Part shown: positions 43,433-53,034 of the stretch, in pieces
How positions within the stretch are numbered: position 1 is the first letter of the stretch
Layout of the letters: every line of letters begins with the position of its first letter
Assembly (NCBI GenBank): GCA_910586665.1
Contig: CAJUIX010000009.1
Coordinates: 65,752-129,751, forward strand
Origin: an uncultured Duncaniella sp.
GTDB taxonomy: Bacteria > Bacteroidota > Bacteroidia > Bacteroidales > Muribaculaceae
Length of the DNA stretch: 64,000 nucleotides
Reading direction: 5' to 3'
Translations under genes and position numbers: made by a program
The notes under the pieces: model-generated
Told to the model about the DNA's origin: nothing
The model's database searches: none
What the model saw: only the letters and a program-made list of their open reading frames with translations

Positions 43433-44389
43433 ATGAAGAAAAATTTACTCGTTCTCGCATCTCTTGCAGCTGCTTTCGCAGCTTCCGCACAGGTAGAAGC
43501 TATTTGGTTTGACAAGGAAATCTCAGGTGCTTTCGCTGAAACAGGCAAAGTAAGCATTGAGGCCGGTACAGTCATTGGCAGAGGTGAGGCTGGAGAGTTG
43601 AAGCTTGCCTATACTGATGATTGGGGCGTAGGTGGTATTGACGACCACGGCTATAATTCTCTGAAGGTAAACGGAGTGGAGGTTGGCCGTGTTCCCAGTG
43701 GAGCAGTGGGCAATAGCAATCCCCAAGGTTGGTCAACCTCGACCGCAGCAACTTCCGGTGCCGTTTTCCAGTTTGATGCAAAGAAGGACGGTTTTCTTGT
43801 AATCCCCAGCAAGTATTCTACAAATAAGAACTACTGGGTTTTTGAAGGTCTTGCAGGCGAAGGCGAAATGTGTGTTGCCTATACTTTCGGTATTGAAGGT
43901 GCTGGTTTCGGTCAGCGTATCGACTATACTCTTCCTGCTGACAAAGATGGTTATCTTGATGTCAATGCCGCTGATATAGACAAGTATGTAAATGGTACTT
44001 CTATCAAGTGGCCTGAAAAAGTTGTCCTTGGTGATGCTGCGGCAGATGTAAAATCACATGGCTATGGTGTCATCATCTTCCCTGTTTATGAAGGTTGCAA
44101 ATACCTCTTTGGTGCCCAGGGTTCTAAGATGACTTGCTCAGGTGTTGTATTCGCAGATAAGGCTCCAGAAGTTACTATCTACGGTCCTGCGGGAGAGGAT
44201 GGAACCACTCCCAAGGAAGAAACTTTCTCTTTCGGTGCTCAGGGTGGTGACAGCTCAGCTATCGAATCAACCGTTATCGACCAGCCTGTTGACGAGAACG
44301 CTCCTATATACAACGTTTATGGCCAGCGCGTCAACAGGGAATACAAGGGTATTCTTATCCAGAACGGCAAGAAGTTCATCAACTTCTAA
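43433..44389 (+). CDS. Secreted hypothetical protein with T9SS-like C-terminal domain
   Basis: 318 residues with a signal peptide (1-19, AAAFAASAQ). The body is beta-rich and unassigned (AIWFDKEISGAF.., WSTSTAATSGAVFQFDAKKDGFLVIPSKYSTNKNYWVFEG, HGYGVIIFPVYEGCKYLFGAQGSKM). After a Gly/Ser-rich linker it ends APIYNVYGQRVNREYKGILIQNGKKFINF, very like the type A C-terminal sorting domains of T9SS cargo in Prevotella-like Bacteroidales. Codon use is visibly AT-richer (GGT, GCT, GAA, AAG-poor) than in the neighbouring susCD genes. It could be a surface-bound glycan-recognition protein; the function is unknown. Confidence 0.75.
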   Translation: MKKNLLVLASLAAAFAASAQVEAIWFDKEISGAFAETGKVSIEAGTVIGRGEAGELKLAYTDDWGVGGIDDHGYNSLKVNGVEVGRVPSGAVGNSNPQGWSTSTAATSGAVFQFDAKKDGFLVIPSKYSTNKNYWVFEGLAGEGEMCVAYTFGIEGAGFGQRIDYTLPADKDGYLDVNAADIDKYVNGTSIKWPEKVVLGDAAADVKSHGYGVIIFPVYEGCKYLFGAQGSKMTCSGVVFADKAPEVTIYGPAGEDGTTPKEETFSFGAQGGDSSAIESTVIDQPVDENAPIYNVYGQRVNREYKGILIQNGKKFINF

Positions 44390-44533
44390 TTCGTAAGACT
44401 TCACACATACCGACAGAGCGAGTATTGAAAGTAATAAGATAGAATTAAAGTAAGTAATTGACATGGCTTCGTCGCAGCTGATTGCGCCGTAGCCGTGGGA
44501 TACAGGAGATACGGACTCTGTTCGGTAACACAA

Positions 44534-44602
44534 GCTTCGGGAGGCCGGCAGCCGGGCGATGAAAATCGCATCGGACGCCGTTTCCCGGAGCAAATTTTTT
44601 TA
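44534..44602 (+). terminator. Terminator of the middle susCD operon
   Basis: A long hairpin GCT-t-CGGGA..GGC..CGG..GCGAT-gaaa-ATCGC..CGG..GCC..TCCCG-g-AGC with internal bulges, followed by AAA and eight T's. It lies about 145 bases after the last gene. Confidence 0.85.
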
Positions 44603-44820
44603 CGATTATTTTTCCCTACAAAAAGCCCTCTTTTACGCCCGTAGCGACTAAAGATTTAGACGCTGCGGGCAAATTGCTATTTATTAAGGATTTATACGTC
44701 TTCGGAGACTCGATTAAATAGCGGATTTCATCGCTCTATATACCGAATTCCTTCTTACAAAAAGTAAAGGCAGATTTTTTAACTTTATGATTCTCTTTTT
44801 CACAAATTTTTATCAAAAAG

Positions 44821-44851
44821 TTTGACAAATTCGATTTAATAGCTAATTTTG
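44821..44851 (+). promoter_or_regulatory. Promoter of the triplet 2 susC operon
   Basis: TTTG (44821-44824), 19 bases, TAATTTTG (44844-44851): a perfect consensus match. The leader to the susC ATG is about 180 bases. Confidence 0.85.
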
Positions 44852-45001
44852 TGGCGATTTTCGGGCTGAACACCCGATTTGTAGACATTCAGTCGACAGC
44901 GCCTTAAAGTTTCGACCACATACCTCGAAAACGCCCTCGTTAACCTTATAAATTGCTGAAAACAATCACGTTACACCAATCAACTACATATATTTTTTTG
45001 C

Positions 45002-45028
45002 ATGAAAAAAATCTTATTTATTATTTAA
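45002..45028 (+). CDS. Upstream mini-ORF before susC (MKKILFII)
   Basis: ATG to TAA, eight residues, ending seven bases before the susC ATG. It is the counterpart of the mini-ORF at 29427 and is likewise preceded by TTGC. Confidence 0.35.
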   Translation: MKKILFII

Positions 45029-45035
45029 CACAAAC

Positions 45036-48000
45036 ATGAAAGACTTAAGCCCGAGTCGCGGCCAATGGCTGCGGCAGTTTTCCTTTGCAACTCATTGGAA
45101 AACAATGTTTCTCCTGTTGGTGCTCTGCGTTGGCTTCAATGCCAACGCGCAAAACATTACCGTTTCAGGTACGGTAGTCGACGGCACCGAAGAACCCATG
45201 ATTGGAGCAACCGTCCAGGTCGAGGGTACTAAAAACCTCGTTGTGACTGACATTGACGGTAACTTCACCCTTAAAAACGTAGCAAAAAACGCTACCCTCG
45301 TCGTTTCTTATATCGGCTACAAGACCCAGTCTGTGGCAGTCGACGGCCAGACCGACATCAAGATTGTCCTCGAGGAGGATACCGAGACCCTTGAGGAAGT
45401 CGTCGTGATTGGTTATGGCGGCACCCGTGCCCGCCGCGACCTCACCGGCTCGGTCGGCTCTGTCTCAGGCGCCAAACTCGCCGCTGTCCCCGTGACCTCC
45501 GCAGCCGTCGCCCTTCAGGGTAAGGTGGCAGGTGTGCAGGTCACCACAGTCGATGGTCAGCCGGGTGCCGACATCAACATCCGCGTGCGTGGTGCGACAT
45601 CCGTGACCCAGTCCAACGACCCTCTCTACATCGTCGACGGCTTCCAGGTGGAGAACATAAACGATATCCCCCCCTCTGATATTCAATCAATTGACATCCT
45701 TAAGGATGCCTCCCTGACCGCCATTTACGGTGCCAAGGGCGGTAATGGCGTAGTCATCGTGACCACCAAATCCGCACAGGACGGCAAGACCCAGGTGTCG
45801 TTCAATGCTCAAGGTTCATTCAGCCATATCTCGAAGAAGCTTGACCTTATGGACGCATACGATTTTGTCGACTATCAGTGGGACTTCGCGACCGGTCGCT
45901 CAAAATCGTCTTCTTCGGCAAAACTGTTCCGATATAATTTCGGTAACATCCGCGACCTTGACCTCTATCGCAGCGCTCCTACCCACGACTGGCAGGATGA
46001 GGTCATGGGCAACACTCCCTTCTCTTATTCTACCAACTTCTCAATCGGCGGCGGCAACGACAAGACCCGTTACAATATCTCCTTCACCCAGTCGGATGAC
46101 CGCGGTATCATCATGGGTTCGGGCGTGCGCCGCACAAATATCCACACCAAGCTCCAGACCAAGATTCTCCCCAACCTTACGCTTCAGTACAACCCCAAAA
46201 TCTCCTATCGTCGCGACGAGGGTGCCGGCGGTGACAACGTAGGTACAGGCGGTATCATCGACGTGCTCCGCTACCGTCCCACCAACGGTATCCGCGAACT
46301 CGGCGGTATCTTCTGGGAGGAAGGCGTAGCCGACCCCGACCAGGAAGCTCTTTTCGAGTACACCAACCCGGTCAACGACATCAAGACCAACGTGCGCAAG
46401 AAGCACTCTTACTCTATCGCTAACCAGGCTTCACTCGAATACAAGCCCATCCAGGGTCTTACTCTCCGCACCGAAGGCAACTATACCTTCTCATTCAGCG
46501 ATGACAACCGTTTCTGGGGTCCCCTCACCGATACAGGCATCAAGAATAATCACCTCCCTGTAGCGCAGGTCGACAAGAAGCAGGTCAACCAGTACACCTG
46601 GACCACAACTGCATCCTACGACTGGAGCATCAAGGAGAAGAACAATTTCTATGCTCTCGTCGGTTTCGAGCTTTACCACAAGCAGGCCCAGAATTCGTCG
46701 CAGAAAAACCGCTACTTCCCCCGCGAGATTTCGGCAGACAAGGCCATCAACAACCTCGGTCTCGGTAAGCCCTGGACCTCGACCACATCGCTCGGTACAG
46801 CTGACCGCACCACTTCGTATTTCGGACAGCTCAACTATAACTATGATCACAAATATCTCCTCTCGGCCACATTCCGCGCCGACGGCTCGACAATGTTTGC
46901 TCCCGGCCATCAGTGGGGCTACTTCCCCTCTGTTTCAGGTGCGTGGGTTCTCTCAAGCGAGGAATTCATGAAGGATTTCACCTGGCTTGACGAATTCAAG
47001 ATCCGTGCCGCTATCGGTAAGGCTGGTAACAACCGCATCAAAGCCGACATGTGGCGCTATCTCTACGTCACCAACTCGACCGGCGGCCCCAACTTCGGCG
47101 AAGATCCTACCAATCCTGACGGTGAACTTTTCTACGATACATCCAACTATCTCCCCAACCCCGACATCAAGTGGGAGACCACCCTTACCCGCAACTTCGC
47201 GCTTGACCTCTCATTCTTCAACGGGCGTCTGCGCCTCACTCCCGAATATTACTGGAACACCACCTCCGACCTTATCTACGAGGCTGACGTGCTGACCACT
47301 ATCGGCTACGGCAAGCAGTTCCAGAACATCGGCCAGGTGACCAACCGCGGTTTCGAGCTTTCAATCAACGGCGACATCCTCCGTGGCAAGGACTATGTCC
47401 TATCCGCCAACTTCAATATCGGCGCCAACAAAATGAAAGTCGACAAACTCACCGGCGATGAAGACTTTCTCGAACTCCGTCACAGTCGTGCACACACCGA
47501 CGCGGGCAACAACTACCGTCTGAACGTCGGCGGTGAGGTGGGTCTCATCTACGGTTATGTTTATGACGGCCTCTATGGATTCGATGAATTCACATACAAT
47601 TCAGCTAAGAACGTCTACGATCCTATCCCCCAGGAATTTGACCAGAACGGCAAACTTGTCTCGGGCACTGTCCTCATGGACAATATGTATAATTCAAACG
47701 ACCAGGGTGCGCAGACTCAGCCTGGTAAACCCAAATTCAAGGACCTCAATGGCGACGGTGTTATCGACCAGAACGACAAGACCGTCATCGGCCGCACCAC
47801 TCCCAAGCTTCAGGGCGGTTTCGGCATCAACGGACAGTGGAAGGGCTTCGACTTCACTGCCAACTTCACATATTTCCTTGATTTCGATGTATACAATGCC
47901 ACAGCCTACCGTCTCTCCTCGTCAATGAACAACAAGAACAACTTCTTCAATGTCCTTTCATCCTTCAACAAGGGCAGCCGCTGGACTTATACGGATGTGG

Positions 48001-48431
48001 AGCGTCGTTGGGAACACATGCTCGGCAATACCCAGTCGACATGGACTAACTTCGAAGGCTCAGGCGTGCCTATGGCTGACAAAGCCGAACTTGACGGTTA
48101 TCAGATGTATGAATATGTCAACCGCAACCGTACCGAGTGGAATCCAGCCGATGTGACCAAGGAATACACCATCTCCCGCTTCGTCGAGGACGGCTCCTTC
48201 CTCCGCTGCACCGACATCACAGTCGGCTATACTCTCCCGCAGAGCATCATCAGCAAGGCCGGCATGTCGAAGCTCCGCATCTATGGCTCCGTCACCAACC
48301 CCTTCATCATCACCAGCTACTCTGGCTATGACCCCGAGGTCGACGTGCAGAGCGGTCTTACTCCTTCATACGACATGAACCGCTATCCGCGTTCACGCAG
48401 CTATGTGTTTGGCATCAACGTGTCATTCTAA
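45036..48431 (+). CDS. SusC/RagA family TonB-dependent outer-membrane transporter (triplet 2)
   Basis: 1131 residues, with the same layout as its paralogue at 29466: signal segment (MFLLLVLCVGFNANAQ), regulatory-like domain (ITVSGTVVDGTEEPMIGATVQVEGT), TonB box EEVVVIGYG, plug, barrel ending FGINVSF. From GGTRARRDLTGSVG through the plug start the two proteins are nearly identical although many codons differ at the third base, so the duplication is old and this part is under strong purifying selection. Differences cluster in the barrel loops, including an insertion near FDEFTYNSAKNVYDPIPQEFDQNG and a longer segment near NKGSRWTYTDVERRW, which suggests a different ligand. susD follows after 34 bases. 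Confidence 0.95.
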   Translation: MKDLSPSRGQWLRQFSFATHWKTMFLLLVLCVGFNANAQNITVSGTVVDGTEEPMIGATVQVEGTKNLVVTDIDGNFTLKNVAKNATLVVSYIGYKTQSVAVDGQTDIKIVLEEDTETLEEVVVIGYGGTRARRDLTGSVGSVSGAKLAAVPVTSAAVALQGKVAGVQVTTVDGQPGADINIRVRGATSVTQSNDPLYIVDGFQVENINDIPPSDIQSIDILKDASLTAIYGAKGGNGVVIVTTKSAQDGKTQVSFNAQGSFSHISKKLDLMDAYDFVDYQWDFATGRSKSSSSAKLFRYNFGNIRDLDLYRSAPTHDWQDEVMGNTPFSYSTNFSIGGGNDKTRYNISFTQSDDRGIIMGSGVRRTNIHTKLQTKILPNLTLQYNPKISYRRDEGAGGDNVGTGGIIDVLRYRPTNGIRELGGIFWEEGVADPDQEALFEYTNPVNDIKTNVRKKHSYSIANQASLEYKPIQGLTLRTEGNYTFSFSDDNRFWGPLTDTGIKNNHLPVAQVDKKQVNQYTWTTTASYDWSIKEKNNFYALVGFELYHKQAQNSSQKNRYFPREISADKAINNLGLGKPWTSTTSLGTADRTTSYFGQLNYNYDHKYLLSATFRADGSTMFAPGHQWGYFPSVSGAWVLSSEEFMKDFTWLDEFKIRAAIGKAGNNRIKADMWRYLYVTNSTGGPNFGEDPTNPDGELFYDTSNYLPNPDIKWETTLTRNFALDLSFFNGRLRLTPEYYWNTTSDLIYEADVLTTIGYGKQFQNIGQVTNRGFELSINGDILRGKDYVLSANFNIGANKMKVDKLTGDEDFLELRHSRAHTDAGNNYRLNVGGEVGLIYGYVYDGLYGFDEFTYNSAKNVYDPIPQEFDQNGKLVSGTVLMDNMYNSNDQGAQTQPGKPKFKDLNGDGVIDQNDKTVIGRTTPKLQGGFGINGQWKGFDFTANFTYFLDFDVYNATAYRLSSSMNNKNNFFNVLSSFNKGSRWTYTDVERRWEHMLGNTQSTWTNFEGSGVPMADKAELDGYQMYEYVNRNRTEWNPADVTKEYTISRFVEDGSFLRCTDITVGYTLPQSIISKAGMSKLRIYGSVTNPFIITSYSGYDPEVDVQSGLTPSYDMNRYPRSRSYVFGINVSF

Positions 48432-48465
48432 TTAAATCATAATACCAAATTACGGAATAACAAAA

Positions 48466-50538
48466 ATGAAATTTCGCAATATATTCATAGCAGGTCTCTC
48501 GGTTGTGGCTTTGGCCTCCTGCTCCGACTATCTGGAGGTCGATGCTCCTTCGCAGAACGCTCTTGATTATGTCTTTTCCGATAAGACCGAGATGAACAAT
48601 GCGCTCAATGGCATCTATGCTGCCATGATGAACGCTGATACCTACGGCGACAAGATGTATTCGACATACGTCATGAACACCGACGTAGACTTCAAGACAA
48701 ATTCAAGCCGCTTCCTTTCCGGCGCAAACTGGTTCCGTTATGACGCCGACCCCGACGGCGGCGCCATCAACTCGACCTGGAAGCAGCAGTATGCCACCAT
48801 TGAGCTTGCCAACCTCTTTGTCGAGGGAGCGGAGGCATCCGAGCTTTACAATCCCGAAGAGGAGACCGACTATATGGACCTTCGCCAGATGATCGGCGAG
48901 GCCAAGGTCATCCGCGCTATTGTCTACCATGACCTCACCTGGATGTTCGGTGATCCCGCCTTCTCTTTCAATTCTTCGCGTACAAGCCCCGTCAAGGTCT
49001 ATCCCCTGACCGACCGTGCCGAAGTGCTCGACATGCTTATCGAGGACCTCAAGGAGATTTCGGAGGACATGAAGTTTGCCGACGAGCTTTCCGACGGTGT
49101 GGAGCGCATCTCCAAGGAAATGGCCTGGGCCATGATCGCGCGTATCGCACAGACTGCGGCTGGCTATACTCTCCGTCCCGACGGCGAGACCTACGGCAAG
49201 ATGGTGCGCATGAACGACAATTATCTCGACTACTATGCCATAGCCCGCGATTATGCTCAGAAAGTCATCGACTCTCAGAAGCACCGCCTCGGCAAGCAGT
49301 TCTATGAGGTGTTCTATGATGAGTGCAACAACATCGTTGCTTCCGGCGATGACGTCATCTGGGAAATCCCCTTCGGCAAAAATGCCAACGGCAAGGTCGG
49401 TTACTCCCACGGTATCAAGCTCGATTCATATCAGAGCGAGACTCCCCACAACTACGGCGAGGCCAAGTCGGATGTCCGTCTCAATGCCATGTACCGCTAT
49501 ATGTTCAATGAGAACGATGTCCGTCGCGACTATGTCAACCAGCTGATAAAGTACGACGCCCCCAACGGCGACGCTATGTTTGACAACAACTACACTGTCT
49601 CCAACGGCAAGTGGTCGAAACTCTGGATCACCGGCGGTCTCGGCAACCAGACCACCGACAAGACCGGCATCAACTTCCCCTTCATGCGTTATGCAGATGT
49701 CCTCCTCATGTATGCCGAGGCTGTCAATGAGATTGAAAACGGTGTCGGAGGTCCCAACGGAGCCAAGGCTGTCGAGGCTCTCGCCCAGGTGCGCCGTCGT
49801 GCCTTCCCCAATAATCCCGAACTCGTCGATCCCTACATCGCCGCACGTCTTTCCCAGGACGACTTCCGTAAGGCTGTCCTTGACGAGCGCAAATTCGAGT
49901 TTGCCGGCGAGAACATGCGTTGGCGTGACCTCGTCCGTCACAACCTCCTCGCCGAGAACGTATATTGGACATTCTATCGCTACCTCTCGCTCGCTGAAGC
50001 TTCTGAGGCGAGTTCCACAAATCTCGGTTATGTGGCTGCCTACGACTTCGACGGCAATGACGAAGCATACGACAAAGTTCCATTTACTATCCGCAACATC
50101 CGCACTACCGACAACAAGATGACGGTCGACGGCGTCGAGCAGCCCATCTATCCCAAAAATGTATTCCCCAACCAGGAAGTCAAGGTGTGCCGTATTCTTA
50201 ATCCCTACCGCGTGATGTCGTCGGCCGAAGCCAACGCTCTCGGTCTGACAGGAGTGCGCGAGGATATTATCGAGTGGTCAAAAGAGGGTTCTATCCGCAA
50301 TGAGATTCGCTTCTCGCTCCGCGGCTATATCTACCTGACCCCCGATGAAGGCGACGAGAACGCAGCCGGCGGTGTTGTTGTCATCAACGACAACGGTCGT
50401 TTCGCAATGGATTCGCGCGACCTTTCCACTTTCCCCAACCGCGACAATCTCCCCGTCATCCGCTACATCCTTCCTATTCCCCGTGCGGTCCTCAGTCGTG
50501 CTATGGGACAGTATGAGAATAAATACGGTTACAAGTAA
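48466..50538 (+). CDS. SusD/RagB family nutrient-binding lipoprotein (triplet 2)
   Basis: 690 residues. The lipoprotein signal MKFRNIFIAGLSVVALASC is almost identical to the triplet 1 SusD, then SDYLEVDAPSQNALDYVF. Shared family segments are EAKVIRAIVYHDLTWMFGDPAF, RISKEMAWAMIARIAQTAAGYTLRPDG, FPFMRYADVLLMYAEAVNEI and VLDERKFEFAGENMRWRDLVRHN. It carries the same extended C terminus (SLRGYIYLTPDEGDENAAGGVVVIND, ending MGQYENKYGYK). The lysine/aspartate-rich mid region differs most. It is the cognate lid of the SusC before it. Confidence 0.95.
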   Translation: MKFRNIFIAGLSVVALASCSDYLEVDAPSQNALDYVFSDKTEMNNALNGIYAAMMNADTYGDKMYSTYVMNTDVDFKTNSSRFLSGANWFRYDADPDGGAINSTWKQQYATIELANLFVEGAEASELYNPEEETDYMDLRQMIGEAKVIRAIVYHDLTWMFGDPAFSFNSSRTSPVKVYPLTDRAEVLDMLIEDLKEISEDMKFADELSDGVERISKEMAWAMIARIAQTAAGYTLRPDGETYGKMVRMNDNYLDYYAIARDYAQKVIDSQKHRLGKQFYEVFYDECNNIVASGDDVIWEIPFGKNANGKVGYSHGIKLDSYQSETPHNYGEAKSDVRLNAMYRYMFNENDVRRDYVNQLIKYDAPNGDAMFDNNYTVSNGKWSKLWITGGLGNQTTDKTGINFPFMRYADVLLMYAEAVNEIENGVGGPNGAKAVEALAQVRRRAFPNNPELVDPYIAARLSQDDFRKAVLDERKFEFAGENMRWRDLVRHNLLAENVYWTFYRYLSLAEASEASSTNLGYVAAYDFDGNDEAYDKVPFTIRNIRTTDNKMTVDGVEQPIYPKNVFPNQEVKVCRILNPYRVMSSAEANALGLTGVREDIIEWSKEGSIRNEIRFSLRGYIYLTPDEGDENAAGGVVVINDNGRFAMDSRDLSTFPNRDNLPVIRYILPIPRAVLSRAMGQYENKYGYK

Positions 50539-50569
50539 TCATTAACATAAGTAACTATCCGAAAACACA

Positions 50570-52855
50570 ATGAAAAAATTCATATATGCCATTGTAGGTC
50601 TCCTCGCTCTCGGAGTCTCCTCCTGTAATGACGATGATGTGGCCTACTCAACGGACAATCTGGAGCGTATGCCCAGAACAATGTTCCGCAGCGAGAATAC
50701 GACCAACGTCAAGGACGAAAATGATGAGTATGCCTCAAAGATCAAACCACTCACCCGTAACACAATGCAGCTTTACTGGTATGGTATCGAAGGTGCTGCA
50801 GGCTATGAGATTCGCTATGCCGAAAATCTGAACACCGGTCTCCTCGAGGATTGGAATGATCCCACAAAGATTGTGGAGTCCTTCACCGTTGGTCCCGACG
50901 TTACTCATGTCGATATCCCCAACCTCAACTATGGTACCGACTACCGTTTCATCATACGCACGCTTTCTCCCAAAGGTGAGGAATACCATTCGGAGTGGTA
51001 TGGTCTCGGTGGTGGACGCGAGTGGGAGGATTGGTTAGGGAAAAAAACCGACGATAGGTATACCGTCCCCGGCATTTGCGGACAAAAGAACAAGGATTAC
51101 CACGAGGTGACTTTTACTTTCCAACTTCCGTTTGTTGAAAGTGACTACTCCAAGTCAGACCTCATGGAGACTCTCGAAGATGGCAGTCCTAACCCCGACT
51201 ATATCAAGAATCGTTTCGATGTAGATGCCGACGGCAACTTTGTCGTTACTACTATTGTCTGCAAGCCTGCTCCTTTCAATCCGCAAGCCAAGATGCCCGA
51301 CGGATTCGTCAACGGTATCCGCGCATTGACTGAGGAAGAGAAGGCTGCCGGTGAGGTACACCTCACGGGGCTTGATGAAAACTCAGGCTATTACATCACT
51401 CTTCGCAACGATGCCCGCATGTTCTCATACAAAAACATGTCAGGTGAGCTCGTCACTACCGACATCGACGCCGAATATAATCAGGTGTTCGTCCGCACCA
51501 AGGGAGATCCCGGTGAACCTATCATCATTGAGCCTATCGTAAACCCCTACGACACTATTCCCGGTGCTGTCGAATACAACGCTACCCGTATTGACACCAT
51601 CATCACTAATTTTGTCAATTCCAATGAAATCGCTGAAGGCCAGACTTACTATCTCCGCGGCGGTCACAATTATTACACTGTGGGCAACCCGCTGGTACAG
51701 AAAGGCTTCACCCTCGCCACTCATCCTGATGACCTTGCGCAGGGCAAGCGTGCCGTTGTTTACCTCGGAGGTATCTCACTCAAGGGAGGTGCTCCTGTGA
51801 CAGGCAACTGGGTTCTCGGCAAGAACAAGGAAGCCGGCGACGTTGACGCTCCTATCGAGATTGGCGATGTGATTTTCGAAGGCATCGACTTCCAGTGTCC
51901 TCTCGCCCGCAACTTCGGCGAAGGCAGTGCGACCGGCAACTATTTTGCTAATATGTATTCCGGTGGTCTCGCCGTAAGTTTCGAGTCATTCCAGCTCAAG
52001 AACTGTACATTCCAGGGCTTTATCCGCGGTTTCATCCGTGTGCAGGGCCCGCGCTACAAGGTTTTCAAGAAGTTCATCATCGAAGACTGTCTATTCTATA
52101 ACCAGGGCTACTATGACAACAACGGACGCGGCTACTCGTGGATTGCCGGCGACGGCAACAATGCCAAGTCGAACCTCTACAATGACTTCCAGATGCGTCG
52201 TTGCACATTCTACGATTCACCGCGCCATGCCTTGATTTCCGACAATAACAAGGATCTTCTATGGGGTGATGACATCCACTTCAACATTGCGATTGAAAAC
52301 TGTACGTTCATCAACTTCTCGACCCGCTCGAAGGGACGTATGCTCTTCGACCTCCGTTTTATGCCGAATGATTCGAAGATTACCTTCAAGAACAATCTGA
52401 TTGTGCTTGCTGCAGCTCCGAATGATAGTCGTGAACTCAACATGTCTGGTGCCGACTTCCGCAACATCGCAGGTGAAGCTCGTGTAACATGGGATTTCAA
52501 AGACAATTACTCTCTCGCAAGCCAGGAGAGCATGATGAAGGATGACGGAGTTTTCGCTTCAGCAGCATTCTCGGCAAAGAAGAATTCCGTAGGCGACAAG
52601 TGGGATTGGGCCCCCGGTCTTGTTTCGGGCAATCCCGATGACCTCATCGTGAAGACAGGCGCTACACCTCTCCGTCCCGATGAGTTCTTCACCGCCCCCA
52701 ATCCTCCCTATTCTGACTACAACAAGGCGGCTCCCAACAAGCTCGACCATGTCGCTCCCGCCAACATCTTCGAAGCTCTGAAGGTTCGTAATGATCCTAA
52801 GGTGACATCTCACGAGATTTATCAGAAGCGTATCGGCGACCCGCGTTGGTATTAA
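50570..52855 (+). CDS. DUF4957/DUF5123 beta-helix surface lipoprotein (triplet 2)
   Basis: 761 residues and the paralogue of 34857-37199. The lipobox LGVSSC (Cys19) is followed by NDDD, again an acidic surface-export-like start. A Fn3-like module (TMQLYWYGIEGAAGYEIRYAENLNTG) is followed by an unassigned section (~160-300) that differs strongly from triplet 1. The beta-helix part has VIFEGIDFQCP, NCTFQGFIRGFIRVQG, NNGRGYSWIAGDG, DSPRHALISDN and FINFSTRSKGRMLFD. Both paralogues end with the same motif, KRIGDPRWY or KNIGDPRWRN. A surface pectin-binding or lyase-like role is inferred from context only. Confidence 0.85.
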   Translation: MKKFIYAIVGLLALGVSSCNDDDVAYSTDNLERMPRTMFRSENTTNVKDENDEYASKIKPLTRNTMQLYWYGIEGAAGYEIRYAENLNTGLLEDWNDPTKIVESFTVGPDVTHVDIPNLNYGTDYRFIIRTLSPKGEEYHSEWYGLGGGREWEDWLGKKTDDRYTVPGICGQKNKDYHEVTFTFQLPFVESDYSKSDLMETLEDGSPNPDYIKNRFDVDADGNFVVTTIVCKPAPFNPQAKMPDGFVNGIRALTEEEKAAGEVHLTGLDENSGYYITLRNDARMFSYKNMSGELVTTDIDAEYNQVFVRTKGDPGEPIIIEPIVNPYDTIPGAVEYNATRIDTIITNFVNSNEIAEGQTYYLRGGHNYYTVGNPLVQKGFTLATHPDDLAQGKRAVVYLGGISLKGGAPVTGNWVLGKNKEAGDVDAPIEIGDVIFEGIDFQCPLARNFGEGSATGNYFANMYSGGLAVSFESFQLKNCTFQGFIRGFIRVQGPRYKVFKKFIIEDCLFYNQGYYDNNGRGYSWIAGDGNNAKSNLYNDFQMRRCTFYDSPRHALISDNNKDLLWGDDIHFNIAIENCTFINFSTRSKGRMLFDLRFMPNDSKITFKNNLIVLAAAPNDSRELNMSGADFRNIAGEARVTWDFKDNYSLASQESMMKDDGVFASAAFSAKKNSVGDKWDWAPGLVSGNPDDLIVKTGATPLRPDEFFTAPNPPYSDYNKAAPNKLDHVAPANIFEALKVRNDPKVTSHEIYQKRIGDPRWY

Positions 52856-52894
52856 TCATCCCCCGAAATCATCATAGTTCCTTCCTCCTATAAT

Positions 52895-52928
52895 ACAAAG
52901 GTCGGTTCCCCCCGGAACCGGCCTTTGT
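52895..52928 (+). terminator. Hairpin after triplet 2 (terminator-like, no T-run)
   Basis: ACAAAGG-t-CGGTTCC pairs with GGAACCG-g-CCTTTGT around a CCCC-rich loop. It is followed by CAGTATATAC, not a T-tract, so termination is uncertain. Confidence 0.55.
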
Positions 52929-52934
52929 CAGTAT

Positions 52935-52970
52935 ATACTATTACTCCGATTGCTCCTATTACCCCTATTA
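52935..52970. repeat. 9-bp tandem units, inverted (TNNTCCTAT type)
   Basis: Read on the minus strand: AATAGGGGT, AATAGGAGC, AATCGGAGT, AATAG. Same family as 17989-18033, here between the triplet 2 hairpin and the rnf promoter. Confidence 0.6.
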
Positions 52971-52973
52971 TTT

Positions 52974-53005
52974 TTTGTTCGTTAATTGAAAAATTCTTAA
53001 TTTTG
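52974..53005 (+). promoter_or_regulatory. Promoter of rnfDGEA
   Basis: TTTG (52974-52977), 20 bases, TAATTTTG (52998-53005), then C: a full consensus match 29 bases before rnfD. It shows that rnfD is the first gene of its transcript here. Confidence 0.85.
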
Positions 53006-53034
53006 CACGACTAATACCAATTTCAAAACTTATA

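Larger units (their letters stand above)
44390..45035. other. 646-base spacer before triplet 2
   Basis: It holds a large terminator (44534-44602), AT-rich DNA, the susC promoter (44821-44851), a leader of about 180 bases and a mini-ORF at 45002-45028. No other coding sequence is seen. Confidence 0.6.
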
